Of a stretch of 5,636 nt of DNA, positions 1 to 5,636 are shown piece by piece. Below the pieces are notes generated by a model. It saw only the letters and a program-made list of their open reading frames with translations. It was not told where the DNA came from and ran no database searches. The translations under genes and the position numbers were made by a program. This stretch comes from Psychrobacter sp. (GTDB lineage Bacteria; Pseudomonadota; Gammaproteobacteria; Pseudomonadales; Moraxellaceae): assembly GCA_012270355.1 (NCBI GenBank), contig JAAXIL010000083.1:1-5636 (forward strand), in the 5' to 3' direction. Position 1 is the first letter of the stretch. Each line of letters begins with the position of its first letter.

Positions 1-106
1 TTTGAGTTTTGCTCGTTATAAGTCGGGATCGCTGTGGCTACCCGTGCTGATTCACATTCTAAACAACGGCGTGGCAATGTGGATGTATGTTAGATTGCAG
101 GGTTAA
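1..106 (+). CDS. CPBP-family intramembrane metalloprotease, C-terminal fragment
   Basis: This is the 3' end of a gene that begins left of the window. The first complete codon is at base 2 and the stop TAA is at 104-106. The 34 visible residues begin LSFARYKSGSLWLPVLIHIL and continue with two Asn. The pattern SGSLWLPVLIH followed by HxxxN (fragment residues His18 and Asn22) matches the last conserved motif of the CPBP/Rce1-like (Abi) family, in which these residues help form the metal site inside the membrane. The rest is a hydrophobic final helix and a short tail. Family members are polytopic membrane proteins, and many bacterial ones have no known substrate. The earlier motifs (EExxxR and FxxxH) lie outside the window, so catalytic competence cannot be judged. 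The stop overlaps the end of the convergent dusA gene by four bases. Confidence 0.8.
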   Translation, partial: LSFARYKSGSLWLPVLIHILNNGVAMWMYVRLQG

Positions 107-1089
107 TTTGATGTATCCATTCTTTCAATAATCCCTAGCGTTCTCTCGCCTGCCTGCCGTATCTCATCGACGGTTAAATGTTGTTTACCACTGAGTGCCT
201 GTCGCCACTTTCTTGCCCCCGGTAAGCCTTGAAACAACCCCAAATAATGCCGTGCCAGCGAAGGCAAGGGTTCACCGTTTTCGACTTGGCTTTCTAAATA
301 CGGCAACAGTTTCGCCAAAATTTCTGCCCGTGTCGGCACAGGCGTTTCCCACAATTCGTTAAGTTCGGCAAGCACATAGGGATTTTGATAACCTGCTCGC
401 CCAAGCATTACCCCATCGACATGATTGAGGTGCGTTCTTACCTCGTCCACAGTCGTGATTCCGCCATTGATTTCAATCAACAGCTTGGGAAAGTCTGGCT
501 TGAGGCGATACACGTCCTCATAGCGAAGGGGCGGGATTTCTCGGTTTTGTATTGGGCTTAACCCCTGTAACCAGGCGATGCGAGCATGCACAATAAACCG
601 CCGACACCCTGCTTCGGCAACGGTGTCCACAAAGTCACGCATAAACTCGTAGCTGTCGAAGTCATCAATACCGATGCGGTGTTTGACGGTCACGGGAATG
701 TCCACTTCGGCTTGCATCACCTGAACCAAATTTGCCACCGTATCAGGCTCTGCCATCAAGCACGCCCCAATTTTGTTGTGTTGCACTCGATCCGACGGGC
801 ACCCTACATTGATATTCACCTCATCAAAGCCGTAGTCTTGGGCAAGGCGGGCACAATGAGCCATCTCACTTGGGTCTGCCCCGCCCAACTGTAGCACCAG
901 CGGACGCTCGCTGGCATCAAAGCGAAGCAAACGAGCAGTATTACCATGAATGAGTGCCGAGGTAGAAATCATCTCGGTATAGAGGTATAAATGCGGATTA
1001 AATAGGCGGGCGAAGAAACGATAGTCGGTTGTTGTCCAGTCGATCATCGGGGCAACTGAGATGCGTTTTTGAGTCATGTCAGCAAGCAT
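103..1089 (-). CDS. dusA: tRNA-dihydrouridine(20/20a) synthase DusA
   Basis: The product is a 328-residue flavoenzyme that uses NADPH and FMN to reduce uridine to dihydrouridine in the tRNA D-loop (positions 20/20a for DusA in established work), acting in the cytoplasm. The N-terminal TIM barrel shows the family start (SVAPMIDWT, residues 11-19), YTEMIST (37-43), LQLGG (66-70) and the catalytic loop NVGCPSDRVQ with general-acid Cys97. VKHRIG (135-140) carries the FMN-contacting Lys136, and IVHAR (166-170) carries His168. NGG (208-210) and GR (230-231) fit the FMN phosphate site. GLSPIQNREIPPLRY (176-190) and the C-terminal helical segment HYLGLFQGLPGARKWR (281-296) are typical of DusA rather than DusB or DusC. 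Length is normal for the family. The ATG at 1087-1089 is preceded by GGAAAAGCC, a modest ribosome binding site; an ATG four codons in is also possible. The gene sits 50 bases after the transporter stop with no terminator between. Confidence 0.96.
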   Translation of the reverse strand: MLADMTQKRISVAPMIDWTTTDYRFFARLFNPHLYLYTEMISTSALIHGNTARLLRFDASERPLVLQLGGADPSEMAHCARLAQDYGFDEVNINVGCPSDRVQHNKIGACLMAEPDTVANLVQVMQAEVDIPVTVKHRIGIDDFDSYEFMRDFVDTVAEAGCRRFIVHARIAWLQGLSPIQNREIPPLRYEDVYRLKPDFPKLLIEINGGITTVDEVRTHLNHVDGVMLGRAGYQNPYVLAELNELWETPVPTRAEILAKLLPYLESQVENGEPLPSLARHYLGLFQGLPGARKWRQALSGKQHLTVDEIRQAGERTLGIIERMDTSN

Positions 1090-1139
1090 GGCTTTTCCAT
1101 CAATAACAGAGTATTAGTACGATGCGTTGGCGGTTAAGG

Positions 1140-2477
1140 CTAGGATAAAGCGGTATTGGTCGTCGGGGATGCGTGAGCAAATCCTGGCAAGCGTAGGACA
1201 TAAAACCCCATCAAAAAACCAATCAGCCCCACAAATGCCAAGTATAAGGCAGGGGCAAAACTCAAACGCTCGGTCGCGTAGAACAACGCGAAAGGTAACA
1301 TACCCCCCACCACTGCATAAACGCTATTGTAAATGAGCGACACTGCTGTCAAGCGATTGCGAGTCACAAACAACTGCACCATCACCGCCACGCACAAGCC
1401 AATGATGCCCGAGCAAAATCCCAACAGGGCATACATGACCAACACATAATTGCCCGAGCCGTTTTGTAGGTGCGAATAAAACGCCCACGTTTGAATCATA
1501 AAAATCAGTGAGCCAAACATGAGGGTTTTCCCTGTCGAGGTGTTATCGGCAATTAGTCCATAAAACACACAGCCCATCACCATAAATAACAGCCCAAGCC
1601 CATGCGAATAGCCAAGCATCACTTCATCAATGCTAAACTTCAACGCCACTAGCTCAGGCAAAATCAGCACCACCACCACAAATAAGCTCGAGATAATAAA
1701 CGTCATGACCCCTGCCAAAAATAGGCTACTAAAGCGTTGCCATGAGGGTTTAATATGTTTGATGCCCGCCCAATAGCTGGATCTGGGGGCTTGTTCGATG
1801 AATGCGGGCGTCTCATCCAGTTTGTGCCAAAAGGCCAGCATGACAAAGCCTAGCACCGCCCCAAGCAAAAAGGGCAGTCGCCAAGCGTATGCCACAAATT
1901 GCTCAAAGGTAAAATAGCTTTCTATCATACTAAAAAAGAGGTTGGATAGTAGCACGCCCACCACAAAACTGGCACTCACGATAGAGCAATAAGTGGCAAG
2001 GCGATGCCGAGCCACATGCTCCGCCACAAACACCCAGCCCAATGGAGCATAAGCCCCGAACGCCATGCCTTGTAAAATGCGGGCAAATAAAAACAACAGC
2101 GGAGCTAAAACGCCCGCTTGAGCATAAGTGGGCAACACAGCGGTCATCAACGTGGCGATGGCGATAAACGACATACTCACCAAAAATGCCTGTTTGCGTC
2201 CATACACATCGCCATAGCGTCCAATCAATAGCCCGCCCAAAGGTCGGCTCAAATAACCTGCGGTAAAAATACCGAGCATTTGCAAATTATGAATGACAGG
2301 ATTATTTTGGTCAGGAAAAAAAGCCTCGCTAAAGACACCGCCTAAATAAAAGAACAGCAAAAAATCGAAACAAGCAACGATGTTACTCACACAAATGATA
2401 GCCACTTGTCGGCGACTGATGCCTCTGTGAGCGGGGTATTGCGATGGGTTAGTTGATGCAGAAACGGACGTAGACAT
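1140..2477 (-). CDS. MFS transporter, metabolite:H+ symporter (MHS) family
   Basis: A 445-residue inner-membrane protein with about 12 hydrophobic segments, the usual MHS length (ProP, ShiA, KgtP and citrate carriers are known members). Signatures in order are: FDF in helix 1 (residues 37-39); YLSRPLGG and the loop 2-3 motif GRYGDVYGRK (86-95); RILQGMAFGAYAPLGW (133-148) in helix 4; WRLPFLLGAVLG (199-210) followed by LDETPAF (220-226), highly typical of MHS; and TRNRLTAVSLIYNSVYAVVGG (372-392) near the end. The second-half loop motif is degenerate (GLIADNTSTGKT, 307-318). The substrate cannot be told; organic acids, proline/betaine or shikimate-like solutes are all possible by family. I start at ATG 2475-2477. 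The frame stays open to a TTG at 2609, but the extra 44 residues overlap the upstream gene and its terminator and lack family similarity. No clear ribosome binding site precedes the ATG. A perfect palindrome lies 36 bases upstream. Confidence 0.9.
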   Translation of the reverse strand: MSTSVSASTNPSQYPAHRGISRRQVAIICVSNIVACFDFLLFFYLGGVFSEAFFPDQNNPVIHNLQMLGIFTAGYLSRPLGGLLIGRYGDVYGRKQAFLVSMSFIAIATLMTAVLPTYAQAGVLAPLLFLFARILQGMAFGAYAPLGWVFVAEHVARHRLATYCSIVSASFVVGVLLSNLFFSMIESYFTFEQFVAYAWRLPFLLGAVLGFVMLAFWHKLDETPAFIEQAPRSSYWAGIKHIKPSWQRFSSLFLAGVMTFIISSLFVVVVLILPELVALKFSIDEVMLGYSHGLGLLFMVMGCVFYGLIADNTSTGKTLMFGSLIFMIQTWAFYSHLQNGSGNYVLVMYALLGFCSGIIGLCVAVMVQLFVTRNRLTAVSLIYNSVYAVVGGMLPFALFYATERLSFAPALYLAFVGLIGFLMGFYVLRLPGFAHASPTTNTALS

Positions 2478-2513
2478 GATCAAATGAGATAGAAAATTCA
2501 AACACGATAAAAC

Positions 2514-2528
2514 CACGTATGATACGTG
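2514..2528. promoter_or_regulatory. Perfect 15-base palindrome, candidate operator of the MFS gene
   Basis: CACGTATGATACGTG is a perfect inverted repeat of seven bases around one central base. It lies 36 bases upstream of the transporter ATG, in the 119-base gap after the clsC-like gene. Length, symmetry and position fit the operator of a dimeric repressor or activator. The minus strand contains TATCAT (2519-2524) inside the palindrome, a possible -10, but the nearest -35-like TCGACA (2546-2551) is 21 bases away, too far for a standard promoter. As RNA it could also form a 5-base-pair stem with a 5-base loop, followed on the minus strand by G and TTTT, so a second weak terminator is an alternative. 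No regulator gene lies in the window. Confidence 0.4.
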
Positions 2529-2565
2529 ATATGGGGCAAAAAGTCTGTCGATAAATCTGTAACCC

Positions 2566-2588
2566 AAAAACCATCTAAAAAAGATGGT
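2566..2588 (-). terminator. Intrinsic terminator after the clsC-like gene
   Basis: Read on the minus strand, ACCATC and GATGGT form a 6-base-pair stem with a 7-base T-rich loop (TTTTTTA). A run of T follows directly; the last stem T extends it to five before GGG. It begins only 9 bases after the stop codon of the clsC-like gene (2597-2599), the expected place. The stem is short, so termination may be incomplete and some read-through into the transporter gene is possible. Confidence 0.6.
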
Positions 2589-2596
2589 AGCGTTGC

Positions 2597-4309
2597 CTAC
2601 AGTAGCCAATCAATCGGCAAATGCGACATGATCCCAAGCCATATCTTATCGGCTAAATCTATGTATGGTTCTTTGGTCAACACCACAGATTTGCCATCTT
2701 GTAGGGTTTCCCATTGCAGGTTGCCACTGTCACCCAGCGTCACTTTATAAGACTGTTTGAGCAAGTCTTTGCCCAAAGCATTGTGCAACTGGCGAGCCAG
2801 CTCATTGTCGTTAATCAGCACCCCCATTTCGGTGTTGATATTTGCCGAACGGGGGTCGACGTTGTACGACCCGATAAACACATTGTGGTCATCGACGGCA
2901 AAAGTTTTGGCGTGCAAGCTGGTAGACGATTGGCTTCTTGCCCGCCACAGCTTGTTTTCTCGGTCTTCTTCGCTGGCAGTGGCTTTTAGCTCATATAAAG
3001 TAATACCCGCCTCAAGCATCGGTTTTCGCCACTCGGCATAGCCCGAATGCACGGCGGTTACGTCTGTCGCATGAAATGAGTTGGTTAAAATTAGCACTTT
3101 CACCCCTTGTTGAGCCAGATGAATCAGAGTATTTGCCCCTGAATCGGTCGGCTCAAAATTAGAAGAAATTCTGGTCATGTCTATAGTAGGCTTGCCCAGC
3201 AAGGTTCTTAATTGTTGCACCAAATAGGTGTTGGGGTCTGCCGTTTGGGCGATTTTGCTCACATCGTCCACCAAAAACTGCATGGACGTCCATCGAAACG
3301 GCACCCGTTTGTTGATGAGGTCGGTATCAATCGTGGAATCTTCAATGACTCGTTTGTAGACCGACAAGCTACTGACCACATCGCCCGAGCCATCAGGATT
3401 GATTTGGTCGAGATTGGCTAAAAAGTCCGAGCTTGCGTCCTTGCCATCGGTGACCTCGTGTACCGTATCTTTATCCACCACAGTTTGCACATCAAAGGCT
3501 AAGGGTGACGCCCAATAATCCGCAAAGCTCTCGGAAATATCCGCCACCACTTGCCCAATCAAAATTACGTCTAGGTCGGCAAATTGACTGGTTTTGCTAT
3601 TGCTTAGGTATTCGTTGCCGATATTGCGTCCGCCGATGATGCTGATTTGCCGATCAAAGGTCATGCTTTTGTTGTGCATGCGATGGTTGATGCGTCTAAA
3701 ATCGGTCACATAATTGAGCATCGGCACGGTGCGATGCACCATCGGGTTCATGTAACGCACCGTAATGTTGGGGTGACTGGCAAAGCGTAGCAACGTGGCA
3801 TCGAGCTTTTTGTTGTTATTAAAGTCATCGAGAAGCAACCGCACCATCACGCCCCGCTCTGCCGCTTCCCATAGGTCTTTAAGAAGCAACTGCCCCGCTT
3901 GATCGTTATGCCAGATGTAATATTGCACATCGATACTTTTTTTCGCCATTTGCGTCAGCATACTGCGGGCAGCAAAGGCGTTCTCCCCTGTAACGATGGG
4001 GTGATAGCCTGACAAATCGGGATGCAATTCGTTTTGTTCGGTGATGGCACGGGCAAGGTCATCATCACTCACGCCACGACCATCGACACGCTCATTACCA
4101 TAGATGGTTTGTAATCGCTGATTGACGCTCAAGCTGTCTTCGGTATGCGGATTGGCCGGCAGACTTTGGCAGCCGCTTAAACCCAACATAAGGCTTAGAC
4201 ACATTGCCGTGCCGATAGGACGATGAACTGACAGTGTAATCTGATTTTTTCGACCATGTCGCCCTATCTGACTAAACCCAACCTTTTGCTTTTTTTCGTC
4301 ATGCCACAT
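2597..4309 (-). CDS. clsC: ClsC-like cardiolipin synthase / phospholipase D family lipoprotein
   Basis: A 570-residue protein with two HKD (HxKx4D) active-site motifs: His212-Lys214-Asp219 in RMHNKSMTFD, followed by IIGGRNIGNEY, and His466-Lys468-Asp473 in SLHAKTFAVDD, followed by FIGSYNVDPRSANINTEMG. Together they form the phosphatidyltransferase site. The segments AFAARSMLTQMAKKSIDVQY (111-130), YVTDFRRINHRMHNKS (200-215), ILTNSFHATDVTAVHSGYAEW (407-427) and the ending LPIDWLL closely resemble E. coli ClsC as I recall it, which makes cardiolipin from phosphatidylglycerol and phosphatidylethanolamine. Unlike that ~473-residue protein, this one has a ~100-residue N-terminal extension with a basic region, hydrophobic stretch and lipobox LSGC (Cys47), then Gln48, suggesting an outer-membrane lipoprotein. 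The signal is unusually long, but no better start exists; Met36 would leave no basic region. AAAGGA lies 12 bases upstream of the ATG, rather far. A different transphosphatidylation substrate remains possible. Confidence 0.88.
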   Translation of the reverse strand: MWHDEKKQKVGFSQIGRHGRKNQITLSVHRPIGTAMCLSLMLGLSGCQSLPANPHTEDSLSVNQRLQTIYGNERVDGRGVSDDDLARAITEQNELHPDLSGYHPIVTGENAFAARSMLTQMAKKSIDVQYYIWHNDQAGQLLLKDLWEAAERGVMVRLLLDDFNNNKKLDATLLRFASHPNITVRYMNPMVHRTVPMLNYVTDFRRINHRMHNKSMTFDRQISIIGGRNIGNEYLSNSKTSQFADLDVILIGQVVADISESFADYWASPLAFDVQTVVDKDTVHEVTDGKDASSDFLANLDQINPDGSGDVVSSLSVYKRVIEDSTIDTDLINKRVPFRWTSMQFLVDDVSKIAQTADPNTYLVQQLRTLLGKPTIDMTRISSNFEPTDSGANTLIHLAQQGVKVLILTNSFHATDVTAVHSGYAEWRKPMLEAGITLYELKATASEEDRENKLWRARSQSSTSLHAKTFAVDDHNVFIGSYNVDPRSANINTEMGVLINDNELARQLHNALGKDLLKQSYKVTLGDSGNLQWETLQDGKSVVLTKEPYIDLADKIWLGIMSHLPIDWLL

Positions 4310-4362
4310 GCGTGTATATTATCCTTTATTGCCTCTGTTTAGCTTTGCCATCAATAAATAGC

Positions 4363-4391
4363 ATTATGATTAGCCCTTAGCATGGCATCAT
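4363..4391 (-). promoter_or_regulatory. Candidate promoter of the clsC-like gene
   Basis: On the minus strand CATAAT (4363-4368) matches the -10 consensus in five of six bases. It is preceded at a 17-base spacing by ATGATG (4386-4391), a poor -35 (three of six). The -10 lies 53 bases before the ATG. A better -35-like TTGTCA (4402-4407) is too far from this -10. The call rests only on sequence resemblance. Confidence 0.25.
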
Positions 4392-4406
4392 GACATTAGC
4401 ATGACA
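4377..4406 (+). repeat. Near-identical direct repeat TTAGCATGRCA
   Basis: TTAGCATGGCA (4377-4387) and TTAGCATGACA (4396-4406) differ at one base of eleven and start 19 bases apart, about two helical turns. Between them CATGACA also occurs at 4389-4395, 11 bases before its second copy at 4400-4406. The core TTAGC occurs twice more nearby (4339-4343 and 4370-4374). The cluster overlaps or lies just upstream of the candidate clsC-like promoter, fitting a set of regulator sites. No matching regulator is identifiable from the sequence. Confidence 0.35.
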
Positions 4407-4422
4407 AACATTGCCATCAGTC

Positions 4423-4440
4423 GGTTATTTTAACCTTTTT
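4423..4440 (+). terminator. Small terminator-like hairpin with no upstream plus-strand gene
   Basis: GGTTA, a TTT loop and TAACC are followed directly by TTTTT on the plus strand. The stem is only five base pairs, three of them A-T, so it is weak. No plus-strand gene ends nearby; the flanking clsC-like gene is transcribed away. It may be chance, or mark the end of a short unannotated RNA starting around 4320-4400. Confidence 0.18.
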
Positions 4441-4617
4441 GTAACGTGGGAGTTAACCGCTCGTGTTATGCTTTTGCAATTTTATCGCTCGTAACTTTAT
4501 TGGTTTAACGTTCTAATTTCTTCAAATTAAGCCGAATGGCTAACCACGCCCTATCCTTAATCAAATTTTGACTTAAACAAACGATGAGTAAGATGCTATC
4601 TTTCTATGTTTGAATGC

Positions 4618-4645
4618 TTGAAGTCGCCTTAGACGACACTATTTT
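4618..4645 (+). promoter_or_regulatory. Candidate metZ promoter with dyad in its spacer
   Basis: TTGAAG (4618-4623, four of six to the -35) is followed after 16 bases by TATTTT (4640-4645, four of six to the -10), about 50 bases before the metZ ATG. The spacer holds an imperfect dyad, GTCG at 4623-4626 and CGAC at 4634-4637, which could be an operator half-site pair. A competing -35-like TTGACT (4568-4573) has no good -10 at normal spacing. Confidence 0.3.
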
Positions 4646-4695
4646 TTATCAAAAACAATCATAAAAATTTTTATTAACTTTTCGGTACACATAAC

Positions 4696-5636
4696 ATGAG
4701 TGAATTTGACCCCCAACTTGATGCCAACTGGCAAAACGATGCCCTTGATTTGGATGCAGGTTATGCCATGCAAACCCTAGCCGTACGGGCAGGACAGCAT
4801 CGCACCGACGAAGGCGAACATTCTGAGCCAATTTTTACCACCAGTTCTTATGTGTATGCCAATGCCGCAGCAGCAGCAGCTCATTTCGATGGCAGCAAAA
4901 AGGGCAATGTCTATTCTCGCCACACCAACCCATCGGTACGCACCTTTGAGCGGCGACTGGCAGCCTTAGAAGAGGGCGAGCGAGCAGTTGCCACGGCTTC
5001 GGGCATGGGGGCAATTTTAACCATGTGCTTAACCTACCTAAAAGCAGGCGACCATTTGCTTGCCGCCAAGCAGCTGTTTGGTTCAAGCATTGGCTTATTT
5101 AACAACTTGTTTACCAAGTTTGGCATTGAGGTCAGCTATGTGGACTGCTTCGATAACGACGCATGGGCAACCGCTATCCAACCAAACACTCGCCTACTGT
5201 ATTGCGAAAGCCCCAGCAATCCACTGGGACAAATCACGGATTTACAACTTGTCGCCAACGTGGCTCACGAGCATGGGGCATTATTTGCGGTAGATAATTG
5301 TTTCGCCACGCCTGCGGTGCAAAAGCCACTTGATTTTGGGGCAGACATCATCATTCACTCTGCTACCAAATACCTTGATGGACAAGGTCGGGTGCTGGGC
5401 GGGGCATTAGTGGGTAGTGATGAGCTGATGGATGCGGCGTTCAAAACCATTCGTTCAGGCGGAATTACGATGAGTCCGTTTAATGCTTGGGTGTTTACCA
5501 AAGGCTTAGAAACGCTCAAACTTAGAATGCAAGCTCACTGTGACAACGCCAATCAAGTCGCTCAGTTTTTAAACGATCATCCTGCCGTTACCGCCGTGCC
5601 TGTCTCGGGTCGGCCACGCCACCCTTCCCATGATTT
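4696..5636 (+). CDS. metZ: O-succinylhomoserine sulfhydrylase MetZ, 3' end beyond window
   Basis: This PLP enzyme of the Cys/Met metabolism family joins O-succinylhomoserine and sulfide to give homocysteine in the direct-sulfhydrylation route to methionine, in the cytoplasm. The 313 visible codons are uninterrupted; family members are about 400 residues, so roughly the last fifth is missing. Visible motifs are TLAVRAGQHRT (28-38), FTTSSYVYA (47-55), YSRHTNP with Tyr73 and Arg75 (phosphate contact from the neighbouring subunit), ATASGMGAI (99-107), ESPSNPLGQI (171-180), AVDNCFATP with PLP-ring Asp200, and HSATKYLDGQGR with the PLP-binding Lys225. SGGITMSPFNAWVFTKGLETL (254-274) closely resembles Pseudomonas MetZ and favours MetZ over MetB or MetY. 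The upstream frame is closed by a TAA 24 bases before the ATG, so 4696 is the first ATG and aligns well with known N-termini. No Shine-Dalgarno sequence is visible; the leader is AT-rich. Acyl-donor preference cannot be proved from sequence. Confidence 0.93.
   Translation, partial: MSEFDPQLDANWQNDALDLDAGYAMQTLAVRAGQHRTDEGEHSEPIFTTSSYVYANAAAAAAHFDGSKKGNVYSRHTNPSVRTFERRLAALEEGERAVATASGMGAILTMCLTYLKAGDHLLAAKQLFGSSIGLFNNLFTKFGIEVSYVDCFDNDAWATAIQPNTRLLYCESPSNPLGQITDLQLVANVAHEHGALFAVDNCFATPAVQKPLDFGADIIIHSATKYLDGQGRVLGGALVGSDELMDAAFKTIRSGGITMSPFNAWVFTKGLETLKLRMQAHCDNANQVAQFLNDHPAVTAVPVSGRPRHPSHD

Larger units (their letters stand above)
4345..4419 (+). repeat. Two copies of TTGCCATCA, 66 bases apart
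   Basis: The 9-base word TTGCCATCA occurs exactly at 4345-4353 and 4411-4419. A related inverse word, ATGGCA, lies between them at 4382-4387. The copies flank the other repeated motif here and the candidate clsC-like promoter. Binding sites for one regulator are possible; chance recurrence in AT-rich DNA is also possible. Confidence 0.3.
4310..4695. other. Divergent intergenic region between clsC-like gene and metZ
   Basis: This 386-base AT-rich stretch contains no convincing coding sequence on either strand. It must hold the promoters of both divergent genes. The half near the clsC-like gene (4339-4419) carries several short repeated motifs. The middle has a small GGTTA/TAACC hairpin followed by five T, and two copies of CGCTCGT (4458-4464 and 4486-4492). 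The half near metZ has -35-like sequences TTGACT (4568-4573) and TTGAAG (4618-4623). I looked for a tRNA-like fold and SAM-type riboswitch motifs and recognised none. Confidence 0.7.

Noticed and set aside
586..894. Plus-strand open frame of 102 codons inside dusA
   Set aside because: It lies opposite the core of dusA, including its catalytic region. The translation resembles no known protein, so it is a shadow frame.
1127..1336. Plus-strand open frame of 69 codons across the transporter's 3' end
   Set aside because: It is opposite conserved transporter sequence, rich in basic residues as expected of an antisense frame, and has no ribosome site or family match.
2478..2609. Extension of the transporter by 44 residues, starting at a TTG at 2607-2609
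   Set aside because: It overlaps the end of the clsC-like gene, spans that gene's terminator and the palindrome, uses a rare start, and lacks MHS similarity. The ATG at 2477 gives a normal-length protein.
2714..3421. Several plus-strand open frames opposite the clsC-like gene (2714-2989, 2757-3041, 3212-3421)
   Set aside because: They mirror a strongly conserved coding sequence, overlap one another in different frames and have no recognisable domains.
4310..4695. Possible SAM or other riboswitch upstream of metZ
   Set aside because: I found no recognisable conserved core or adjacent terminator/anti-terminator pair. The only hairpin-plus-T element is far upstream and weak.
4867..4880. GCA trinucleotide run in metZ, considered as a phase-variable repeat
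   Set aside because: It has only four full units, is in frame, and encodes an alanine stretch at a position where MetZ proteins are normally Ala-rich. Changes in number would not shift the frame.
4649..5293. Open frames overlapping metZ (4649-4831 minus, 4835-5086 minus, 5060-5293 plus)
   Set aside because: They fall on the uninterrupted MetZ frame, which carries all expected PLP-site residues. Their translations are low-complexity or unlike known proteins.

Overview
This window looks like ordinary chromosomal DNA from a gammaproteobacterium of the Pseudomonadales, probably Moraxellaceae (Moraxella/Psychrobacter-like). That placement is an inference from protein flavour (DusA, a MetZ-type sulfhydrylase, a ClsC-type phospholipase D protein) and moderate base composition. 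No rRNA or other marker gene is present to confirm it. I see no tRNA, CRISPR array, insertion sequence, integrase, prophage or plasmid signature.

Layout from left to right. (1) Bases 1-106 hold the last 34 codons of a plus-strand gene for a CPBP-family membrane protease. (2) On the minus strand follow dusA (tRNA-dihydrouridine synthase A, 103-1089), an MFS transporter of the metabolite:H+ symporter type (1140-2477) and a ClsC-like, HKD-type cardiolipin synthase/phospholipase D with a lipoprotein signal (2597-4309). Transcription therefore runs clsC-like, then transporter, then dusA. A modest terminator follows the clsC-like stop. The transporter to dusA gap is only 50 bases with no terminator, so those two may share a transcript. 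(3) A 386-base divergent intergenic region (4310-4695) separates the clsC-like gene from metZ and holds short repeated motifs and weak promoter candidates. (4) metZ (O-succinylhomoserine sulfhydrylase) starts at 4696 on the plus strand and runs off the right edge after 313 codons.

The genes do not form an obvious pathway. They cover tRNA modification, solute uptake, phospholipid synthesis and methionine biosynthesis. Nothing here supports a new defence, secretion or mobile system. The most interesting points are small: a perfect 15-base palindrome in front of the transporter, a lipoprotein N-terminus on a ClsC-type enzyme, repeated motifs in the divergent intergenic region, and a shared TTAA that serves as stop codon for two convergent genes.
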